Assembly (NCBI RefSeq): GCF_963966145.1
Contig: NC_091054.1
Coordinates: 15,872,001 to 15,936,000 of the forward strand
Origin: Tenebrio molitor
Lineage: Eukaryota > Arthropoda > Insecta > Coleoptera > Tenebrionidae
Length of the DNA stretch: 64,000 nucleotides
Direction of reading: 5' to 3'
The notes below the pieces were generated by a model. The model did no database searches. It was not told where the DNA came from and saw only the letters and a program-made list of their open reading frames with translations. This document shows, piece after piece, positions 47,701 to 59,700 of this stretch (within the stretch, counting starts at the first letter, position 1; the number at the start of each line of letters is the position of its first letter). A program made the translations under genes and the position numbers.

Positions 47701-50700
47701 TTACATAACCAGATTCCCGTCGTAAAAATCTACATTATATGCATATTGCAACATTAACATTTATTAAAGTCAAAACGAATCTTGTGTTTCGAAGAGAAGA
47801 TTCTATCTGAAATGTAAGTACACACGATAATCTTGCATGCTACGAAAGTTAGGATAAAACTTCATTTCAAAGTAAACTAAACTCACTGTAATTACGTCAC
47901 GCGCAGAAACATTTGAAAATGGACTTGCTGTTAGTAACACCGGAAGAAAAGAAGAAAATTCATGAGTACTACAACGTGGACGAGAAAGAAATAAAAGAAG
48001 ACGTCATGATGATCAAATCTTGGAAAGAGAAACAACCTCACTTGCCGGACACACTGACAGGTGAAGATTTTTTTAGTTTTCACACCATTTCAGATGACTT
48101 TTTATTTTAGATGATTTGATCGAGAAAATTTTACTAAGAAACAAGTTTCGAGTGGAACGGACCAAACACAAATTGGACAACTATTATTCCCTTCGAGGCC
48201 TCTACAAAGACCTTATTCAAAATTTGGAAAAGGTGATCCCGTCACAAGAAGCCACGTAAAGTATTATTGCATTTAAATATTTTCTGCACAAATATAAATT
48301 ATAAAACTAGTCCATGATGATGTGAACTTGTTTATTGCAAATTTAATTAACACCATAAACGTCCTCTTTTTATCAATTAATTAAAATTAATAGGATTATT
48401 GAAAGCTATTTTTATATGAAAAACATGCTTTCTTCAAAACATCATTCTACCACCTTTCCCTACGTATGGCAACTCGTTTAATACTTAGGCCAAGAACGTT
48501 ATATTTAAAGTTTTCTGAAAAAAAAAATCAAACAAGAACACCCAAGTGCTTGTTCGGTACATGAAAATTTTATCACGACTATTATTATTTTATACTTAGT
48601 TATTTATATGATTTCTATTCGATTTGTTTCTTTTCCTTTATCACTTCTAAAATGGTGTTTCTACACCTCTTTGCTTTGAAAGCACATTCAGCGGACTTGA
48701 CATTAAATGAATAATTCCAGGGATTGATTTAAAACCAAATTAATTTATTATTTTCCACTTTAGCACATACCTTCCTCTACCAAAACTAACACCGAATTTA
48801 GAAAGACTGGTAATAGTAAAAATAATGGACGCTGATCCAGACCATTACGAAGTCATCGATCTCGTGAAATTTACCATAGCTGTGCAAGAAGTGCGTCTAT
48901 TATACGACCACGATGTCGGAACTAGAATTATTTACGACGCCAAAGGCGTTACCCTCAGACACATGATGAAATGGAATCCTCTAATCCTGACAAGATTAAG
49001 CACACTTGTTGAAGTATTAAATGTACTAAAAATTCGTCATTCTCTGTTGATTTTTACCGATTTTAGAAAGCTTATTCGTCTCGAATCGTCGGGTTAGAGT
49101 GTCTTAATCTACCATCGTTCGCAAATAAAATGATGGCAATATTTAAACTCGCCCTTAGACCCAAACTCTACGATAGGGTAAAAATAAATTAATAAAAATA
49201 ATATAACGTAAAAAAATTGTACTTTTAGATAATGATACATGAAAATTTGGAATCTCTTTATAAGGTAGTACCGAAAGAGTACCTAACCAGTGAGTATGGC
49301 GGCACAGTGGGAACTATACCGGATTTATTGAGTAATTTGCAAATAACTTTGCCTTTTGATTTAACTGTGACTTACATTTGCAGAGAAATGGGATAAAGCA
49401 ATAGAAAGTCATAAGGATTATCTCGAGAAAAGTTATGAAAGCGTTTCCTTGGAGCATCTGCGTCCAGTGGACATGACAGACGAGAAATACGGAGCTTTCG
49501 GAGTCGATGGGACTTTCAAAAAATTGGCAATCGATTGAGCATATCCACTGTTTTTGTAATAGGAGTACAAATAAATATTTTTCATTACTACATTCTTAAT
49601 TTATTTTATTGGATTAGTACAACCTCATCGAAGATCAAATAAAAGAGGACTTCGAATGGGTCAAGACTTGAAAAGGCAAGCAATTTTTAGCTAAAATTAA
49701 TTATGGTAAAAACTTCAAATGAGGTAACTTTAGACGCCACAATTAATCCATCAATCGGTTTCATCCACAAGGTTAACACGATTGCAAATTTTGTTGATCA
49801 CACGACATGACGATGTACAGGGTGATTTATAATAGGTGTAAAAAACTTTGACATCGTGTCCAGGAAGTCATTTTAAGAACAAAATGTTATATAAGCATAG
49901 GTCCTATTTTGTTTATTTACAAAACTATATCAGATTTAAATTTTATTGAAATAGAAAAATAAATGACTGACAGAAAAATATTGCATATAAAAATTGTTTA
50001 AAATGTCCTCCTTAGGCTCGAATGCAAGCATGGCACCTGGGAACCATCGAGTGGTAAACAAGCGCTATTGTTGCATCATCTTGACGAATTTCATTAAATT
50101 TATTTGCTATTTGGTCAAGTAATTGTTCACGTGTTTTTCTTTCGACATTGTAAACCAGTTGTTTCAACTGGCCCCAAAGAAAAAATCCCAGGGGTTTAAG
50201 TAGTGAGATCTTGGGGGCCAAGCAATAAAACGTCTATATATCAGGAAATACTACCTAGAGTATCTAGACGCCTGAAAACCGTTACCATCGCAATACCCAT
50301 ACAGATAAATAATATCTGCATGTTCAGCTACACTAAACTCATTTATTTTGACAACTATCAACTAGTTACAATTGTTTCAGAAATTATGTTGTTTATTTCC
50401 ATGGCTACTAGATTTCAAAATTGCACTTTAATAAATAATTTCAATAAAATTTAAATCTCATGTAGTTCTGTAAATAAACCAAATAGGACCTATGTATATT
50501 CATATAACTTTTTTCTTAAAATGACTTCCCGAACACGATGTCAAAGTTTTTTACACCTATTACAAATCACCCTGTATTTATGATAGTATCTGTATAATTA
50601 TGCTTACTTCAAAATTGCTAAAGCTATAACGGTTTGAAATTAAATTAAATTACAAGCAAATTTTTATCAATTAGTTTTAAGAATCTAAAATCCAAAATAA

Positions 50701-53700
50701 CCACGACCACGGAAACTTTTTAACTGGGCTTTCTACCTCAAGGTAGCCTACTAAGATTTCTGCTATTCAATTTTTGAATAATTAATTGAACTCAAGTAAA
50801 TCACACGACACGTGTTTATGTTCTTGTCCTGTCTGTACCGTCAACCATAATTAATTAAACGCAACGAAAGCAGTTCTCATTGGTACATTTCAGGTTAAAC
50901 TTTCTTCCATAATTATCCTATGAAATATCACTTGCTGAGTTGCTGTCCCACTTTGCCTTCGTCCCTTCGCACAAAACGCAAGTCGAAACTGTGTACACTT
51001 AATAACCGTGTAGAAACACAAAAATGGACTTGTTGATGGTAACTCCCGACGAAAAAAAGAGAATTCGTGAGTACTACAACCTCAGCGAGGATCAAATAAA
51101 AGAAGACGTTGAACGGATCAAATCCTGGAAAGAGAAACAACCTCATCTACCCTACGATGTGACAGGTTTGCATTTTAATTAGATATTTCAAACCTCCCAT
51201 TAGGATGAGGACATTGGGATGTCTTGCAAGTCTCGGTAGTAACTCTACATTGTTTTCCTATATAAATTAAAATTACAACATACAAAAAAAATGCACAAGG
51301 AGTAAAAATGTTACTAATTCGTGTATACTCATATTTCAGACGAATTCATCGAGATAGTGCTACTAAGAAATAAAGTCCGAATGGAACGGACCAAACAGAA
51401 ACTGGACAACTATTTTTCCTTACGTTGGTACCTCAAAGACCTCATTGAAAATATGGAAAACATAATTCCATCGCAACAAGTAAAGTACGAGTTAAATAGT
51501 TATTTGTACAATTAGTTATGAAAGTCATACTTTTTTTACGAATTTGCAGATTGATTGAGTTAATCAAGCAAATAAGTGAAAAAAAGAGACTTTCATAACG
51601 TGTTGTACACACTATTTTTTTGCACATCGAAAAAAGTTGGGAAATTTGCTTTGACAATCATCTCCAAGGAGATGTAATAAAATGATGCAAAAAAGTACTA
51701 CATTCACTACGATTTTTCGTGTAAAAAAGTGTTACTTTCACTACGATTTTGCGTGTAAAAAAGTGCCACTTTAATTACGATATGCAAAAAAAAGATATAT
51801 TTTTTATGAAATCTCTCTTAAATTTCAGCACGTGCCTCCCCATGCCGAAACTAACTCCAAGTTTAGAACGAATAGTTATCGTAAAATTTCTAGACACAGA
51901 TCCGGATCGATACAGCATCCCTAATTTCATAAAACTTCATTTTGCAATTGAAGAATTGTGTCTGCGACACGATTATTCAATCGGAACCAGATTTGTTTAT
52001 GATTTTGAAGGTACCGTTTTGAAACATACACTGAAATGGAATCCCATAACTTTGGCAAAATTTATGACATACATAGAGGTACAAACCAAACTAAATAATT
52101 AAACTTCAGATTTCTTAACTTTCATTTAGAGGTCCTACTCCTGTCGAATTCTCGGATTTGAGTTTATCAATTGCTCCACGTTTCTGAACAAAATCATAGC
52201 AGTATTGAAAGTTGTGATGAGGGCGAAGATCTACGAAAAAGTAAAAAATTATGTGTAAAACTCGATTCACGTTAAAGTGGTTGTATTTTTAGGTGACGAT
52301 TCATGAAGATATGGCATCTGTACACAAGGTTATACCGAAAGAGTGTTTACCAAAAGAATATGGCGGCACCATGGAAAACATTCCAGATTTAATAAGTAAT
52401 CTTCAGGAGAATATGGACTGATTGCATTTGATCTTTTTTTTTTGCAGAAAAATGGGACGAAATGATGAAGAATCATCACGAGTTTTTCGTAAAAAATTAT
52501 AAAAATGTTCTCTTGAGCACGTCCTTGGAAGAGCTGCGCCCATTGGACGTCAACGACCAGGGAGGGTTCGGAGTGGATGGTACTTTCAGGAAATTACAAA
52601 TCGATTAATTCATGCTTGGGGGGGTTTAATGAAATGAATAAAAATAAAGTAATTAAATAAAAATAAGTTGTGGTGGTTAAGCGACGAGTAAAGTATAGTC
52701 GAAGAGAAATTGAAGTCATTTTTTTTAAACTAAATATTTTAATATCGTGCATTTAACAAAAATAAAAAGTGACCTCATTAGTTTTTGCACAATGATGTCA
52801 CCATCATTTTTTTTAAATGACAACCCCCATTTTTTCTTCTATTTTTGATAGACCTTCCTACTACCTAAACGATGAATAAAAAAAAATTGGTACCTTACAT
52901 AACAATTTTTTTGAGAAAATGGAAAATTTTACTTCAATTTAATTTTTAATGGAAAAAATTTTAATTGATCTCAAATAAATTCAAACAAACATCTAACGTT
53001 AACAATAAAATTTAACGCAAATGTTGAAATTAATCCCGGCCAACTATTTGGCACTTACCGACACTTTGTACACTGCGCTCAATAATGTCAGGGCTTTTCG
53101 TTCCATTTCAGCGCGAATTTTCTGCTGTAAATCTTCTAATGTTTGGTCTATTAAAATAAATCTGCTATTTTAAATAATCCCATACAAAAAAAATATATAC
53201 TAAAAATTAAATTAAATTTTTTAAATAAAAATTGTCATTTTCTCAAAAAAATTGTTATGTAAGGTACCAATTTTTTTCATTCATCGTTTAGGTAAGAGAA
53301 ATGTCTATCAAAAAGAGAAGAAAAAAGTAAGAGTTGTCATTTAAAAAAATTGGTGATGAGGTCATTGCGGAAAAACCAGTGCCGTCATTTAAACAAGTTG
53401 CAGGTCACAGGTTGGCATTTTTCAAAATAAAATTGACCTGTACGAGCGATTTTCCTGAAAACATCACATAATGCCATTATGAATTTTGTCCCAAACTTTA
53501 TGTTCACACTGTATATTGATACATATATTGCAAAATAAAACTTCACCGTCACTTGGAGAAGGACATCATCTTCAAATTTATGAACTTTTTTAGTTTCTCA
53601 TTCACACAAGAACATCTTTTCTAAATTAATTGCCGCAGAAAAAATAATAGTAGTTTATTTGACAAGTTCTTGTGTAAATTGGGGTTTTTTGGCACGAGTG

Positions 53701-56700
53701 GGCCTCGTTTCACTCGCGTTTTAAAGGCCCACGAGTGCCAAAAAAGCCCAATTGACACACGAACGAGTTGAATACGTTTTTTTGTTCGACGAGCTCCTTA
53801 AAGGCTCCAAATCGCTTAAAATCTTTAAAATTAGCTTGACGTTTCTTTTTGACAAGTCGTGACATTTATCAAAATCCGTTCACATAGGAGAAAATTCTCA
53901 AATTCTAACAGTGTCGAACAAAAAAAATTATTTAACAATACTGGAAACAGTAAATAATAATTTATTTTAGCACAATTCCAGTGAATTCCGTGCAAAGGAG
54001 TTCTTACAGATTATAAAGAGCGTTCAAAGAAACTGTGGCCAAGTGGCCTAGTGCTTGCTTTTGTTTGCGTTGACGTGTGGTGTAATTTAATAAGTTGTCA
54101 AATCATAGATGTCATGCGTCATTTACTCATCGAAAAAGCAACGAAAATTTTCGTGACACGATTATTTCAGTTACGTTAAATGACGAACAAAGCGAGGTTA
54201 TACAGTGCGTTTTTTAAGGCTGGCCAGAGGGTTTTACATGCTAATTTTTCAACCCCCTCATTTACTTCATTTTGTAATACCTAAATGGTTGTAATAGACA
54301 ATTTACAAATAAAATGTTATTTGCAAAAAATAGTGTGAACAATAATATTTTACATTTAATAACGATAGATTCATTATTTATGTTATAACAAGGTTCTTTA
54401 CTTCAGTAAAAATTAAATGAAATGTTCAAAATGGGTTCCAGAGGCAGTTAAGCAATCACACAATCAATACATATCAAAATTAGAAATGTCAGGTGAAATT
54501 TTAACCTACTGAAAATTTAAAATTGGAACAAACGGAATTAAAAAAATGTCTTTTTGCTAACTTATTCCTTGCTTCTGGTTATTAAATTGAAATTGTTTCA
54601 ATACATTATCATATCCCACAACTTTACTACAAAACTGGGTTGAATATTTTCATGAGGACAAAAGTTAACAGAGGGTTGAAAAATTAGCATGTAAAACCCT
54701 ATGGCCAGTCTTAAAAAAACTCACTGTATAGCTGAAGTTAACGTCAAACGATCGACCAGCTTGACCACGAATTTTTTAAACACTCGATACTTGTTTAGAT
54801 CATCTCAATTTAAATAAATTCCCGAAGGGTCCTATATTTTGGACTGTTGTCTTATCAACAACCAACCAAAGGCGTGTAGAGTGAGAAAACAACAAATAAG
54901 TTTTTCAATGCTTGCATTGGCCGAGAAATGGAACGAAGTAGGTACAGTCGATGGACAAATAAAACTGGGACAAAAATGACAATCACATAAGTCAAAATTT
55001 ACTAATTTGCATCGTTTAAATACGGCTTTGTCACAAATAGGTTAACTTTCGTATGACATATTCTATAGATACTGACAAATATATTGACAATTCAATGGTC
55101 TGATTTACATAGATTAAATTTTAAGTGTCCCAGTTTTATTTGTCCACCGACCGTACATAGTGAAAAATCGCAGTGATAAAAAAACTTACCAAAATGTAAA
55201 AACATAACAATCGACTAGACAATATTCACCTGAAATGAAAAATGTTCACTGTCAGGTGACAGAAGCGTCATCAATAAACTTGTGTTATTACTTATTACTA
55301 TTATTTTATAAAACCTGAACAAAATAAATTTCCCGTTTCGGGTCAAGTTCAATTTAAATTATTTTCTTCTCTTTAAAAAATGTAATTACGATTGTGTACT
55401 CTGTACTATTCTATTAATTTGATGTTATTAAAGCAAAAATATAAGAAACAGAGAGCAAAAAAAAATCATCGGTCTATGGCTCGATTTATTTTCGGATTAG
55501 CTCAAGGCAGCGTACTAGGATTTATGTTTTCGATATAGTGAACGATAAAATATAAATTACAAAAAGATTTTTTTCTACTTCGGTCTCACAATGAGCATTT
55601 TGTGACACCGAAAACAGTTTCACGATAGCTATTTACAGTCGAGTGTGGGAAGTTACATTTTGCAGCGCTAAGTTTCATTTGAAACACGACGCGCAGCGGA
55701 GTGTTTCATAAACTGAGCGTTGCAAAATGTTTCACACACAAGGTATGTATAATGCTTTTTGGCCGACGCTTTTTAATTTAAAATGTTAAAAACAATTACT
55801 ATTTTTCGAATTTTAATGGAACGCACCCAAGAATTGTCAAATGTAAGGTAGAACCGACAGCTGGCGTTGCTATTTTGATTTCTTTTAGATTTTATTTTCT
55901 AAAACTAATTGAATTTAAAATGTATACATATTGTTCTCCTAAAACTCAGCTTCATGAATTTAAAATTGTGTATTACTTCTACGTTTCTAAAGTTTAAAAG
56001 CAAGGATTATTTACTTTGCCGCATAGTATGCGGGAAAAATTCACCATCGCACAGCTGCCGTAAAAACAAAGTTTCATGTGACGTGAACAGTGCGTATTTG
56101 CAAAGTTTCCATCACAGGAGGCCAAAAAGGTTTTTATCCACTCAAATGATTACAGCACGCGCCTGCGGCTTGTGCTACAACCTTCATTTTCGTGGATAAA
56201 AACCTTCTTTACTTGCTCATGTAATAATATACTATTATGTAATAATTATGTTTACAAAAGTTTAATTCAATTAAATCGAATAAAATTGCTGTTGATGGTG
56301 TTTGTGGGGTAAAGAAATTAATTAAGCGCAACCAACACTTCTCATTATTACATTTGACGTTCACCAAGTCTCGACATTGTAAAATAGCAGGTGCTCCCTG
56401 AAACATCCATATTTTGGTAGAAACGTGAAAATGGATTTATTGGCGGTAACTCCTGAAGAAAAAAAGAAAATTCGCGACTACTTCAACCTTAATGAGGACG
56501 AAATAAAAAGAGACGTCACAATAATCAAAGAATGGAAAGAAAAGCAACCCCATCTACCCTACGATATGACAGGTTTGCATTTTAATTAAACATTTCAAAC
56601 CTCCCTCTTGGACAAGTTTCACTTTTTAAATCCCAAATCAAATTATTTTGTTTGTATTCAAAGATATTCAAAAATAGAGAACGACGTTAGGATGTCTTGC

Positions 56701-59700
56701 GAGTGTCAGTAACAGCTCTACAATGTATGTCTGTGCAAATTACAATTTGTGTTTCAGTTCGGATTTATTCAAAAACATCCTACGGCTTTGCTCGCGAATG
56801 TAAAGTTGAATTTTTAGTTGAAAGTCTTTCCAAAAGCTCGCCTTTGTCTAAACTGTTGTATTAAGCTATTCCCTGTCAATTATTGGAGCATCGTAAAACA
56901 ATAGTTATTTTCATATGAGTAGCGCTGTCAGATAACTTTTTAGGTATGAGGCCGAAGTTTGAAGCACGAGGTGTTAACCGAGTGATGAAAAATAGGCCGA
57001 ATACCTGAAAACTGACAGGGCACGAATATCGAATAACGTTTTTCGTGTTCGTTTGGGCAAAGTCTTAAAAAACATTAATTAATTGTAAATTTTGAGGTTA
57101 TCTTTGACAGATGTCAAGTTAGGTATATAACCGGGAAAGTTTATATATTTAGTTATAGACCACTTTGCCGGTTATGCATCTCAGGAAACGAACACGAAAA
57201 GATAAGTAGCTACAGTCAACGTAAACAAACTTATGTCCATTTCAAAAATCAACTTATTTAACCGAAATTAATTACAAATTATGACATTCCAACCGTTTCA
57301 CAAACCTTTTTCTGGGCCCTTTCTCGTCATATCATTCTTGTGCGACCCCTTTGCGTGCTTAGTGGCGTAAAATTAAGGTCCTTCTAAAACAAGTTAGGCA
57401 CTTGTTCACGCTCTCAACCTCTTATGGACTAAAAATTTCACCAATTTTTGTACATTTCAGATGACTTCATCGAAAAAATTCTAATGAGAAATAAATTTCG
57501 GGTGGAACGGACCAAGCAGAAGTTGGACAACTACTACTCCTTGCGTGGTCACCTCAAAGACCTCTTTCAAAATATGGAAAACACAATTCCGTCACGAGAA
57601 ACGACGTAAAACTTAAAAAAAAAAAAACATACAATTTGTTTCGTGTCCTCCTCTTAAATTTCAGTTTCTGCCTTCCCATACCGAAACTGACCCCAAATTT
57701 GACAAGGGTGGTCATCATTAAAATTGCAGAGACCGATCCGAATCGCTATAACACCCCTGACTTTATAAAACATCATTTAGCCATCCAAGAACTATGTTTG
57801 CAGTACGATTACTCAATTGGAACCCGGTTTATTTATGACATGGAACTTTGCACCCTCAAACATACACTAAAATGGGACGTTTCAGCTTTTGCACAATTGG
57901 CAACACTCGTCGAGGTTTAGACTGAACCGTTAAACTTTGCGTTTCTTAATCAATTCCTATTCATTTTAGAGGACCTACTCGTGCAGAATCTTCGGATATG
58001 AGTTCATAAATTGCTCAACATTTGTGAATAAAATCATGGCAATGTTGAGAGTTATTTTGAGAGCCAAAATCTACGAAAGGGTAAAAAAAAAACAAATGTA
58101 AAACTACTAACTTTCAAGTGATTGTACTTTTAGGTGACGATTCATAAGGACATAACGTCTTTACACAGCGTAGTAGCGAAAGAGTGTTTACCAAAAGAAT
58201 ATGGCGGCACTTTGGACAGCAGTCCAGATCTGCTGAGTAATTTTTGTGAAAATGTAGAATCACTATGTTTCGTCGTTATTTTTGCAGAAAAATGGGACGA
58301 AGTGATCACGAATCATAAGGATTTTTTTGTGAAAAATTACGAAAATATTTTGTTGGGCACGTCTTTGGAAGAGTTGCGCCCGTTGGACCTCAAAACAAAG
58401 GACCAAGGAGTATTCGGAGTCGATGGTACTTTCAAAAAATTACAAATCGATTAACTAATACCAGGGATGGGTTGAATTAAATACTAAGTTATGTCGCAGT
58501 TAACAGCGGTTTAGTTAGGTGGTAGGTTTAGTTAAGTGCTAGATCTAGTTAGAGACAAATTCAAGTTTTTTTGCAAAAAATAAATAAACATTCTGCATGC
58601 ATTACATTATAAATTATCAGTTATAATACCACGAGTAGTCAAAGATTGTCGAATATTTTTGTGGTGGTATCACGAATGGTCATTGGCTTTATGAACACCA
58701 TGAGTGCGTAGCACGAATGGTGTTCAAAAGCGTAATGACCATAAGTGATACCATCGGAAAAATATTCTACTATCTTTGACTACGAGTTGTATTCAACAGA
58801 CTATTCAATGAACCAAATCAATGATTAAAATAAAAATTTTCAAAGCTAGTTCGCAAATCTGCGTTACACATGATTTCATTGCTCAGTTAACTTCGTAAGA
58901 AAGTAATAATTTCTTTGAATAAAAATAATAATCAAGGTTTGTTTAAAATATTCGCCTCGACCACTAGTGGAATAGTCAGTTATATTTTCACGAGTGGAAT
59001 ATTCGCTGGAATTTTCTGTTGCTAGACTACGAAAGTACATGTCTGCTCTTTTATTGGTTAATATTTGAAAAATAACAGGTGAATTGAATAGTCAAAAAAA
59101 TTCAAAATAATTTTCAAAAAAATATTCAAAATATTAGGAATTTTTTAAGATTTTTTTTTAATCTTTGACTACAAACTCAAAAGTCGTAGACCTACACAAA
59201 AACTACTTTGGAACTTAGTAGTAACAGCAAAAGATGATTTAATTGGGTAATTTGCAAAAAAAAAACTTACCCTGACAGCTCGAATGTCCTCCCTCAACTG
59301 CTTATTCTCTTGCTCGAGCGTCTTTATCAACTCTTCCTTCATCAAAATCTTCTCCTCGTACTCCGCAATTTCCTCATTCTTCACGTCCACTTCGACAGGT
59401 GCAGGCTCCACACTTTTTGGATCTTCAACTTGCACTGGTTCATTCAACGTGGGAGACGGAATCGACTGCACTTTACTGTCTTGATCACTGAAATCGTCAC
59501 TGTACGTCTCACTTTCACTGTCGTCGTGCGGAAGAGGACTGACACTCTTCGGCGTTGGAGTGGAGTCTTTGGAAATGTTGGAATTCAGTTCTGTCAGGTT
59601 CTGTGAGGTCTTCGACCGTTGACTCAACTGCTCGAAACTCTTGGAACTCTCCATGTAGATGCGTTCGGCCTCCCTCATGATGTCATCGATGCTGCGCTCT

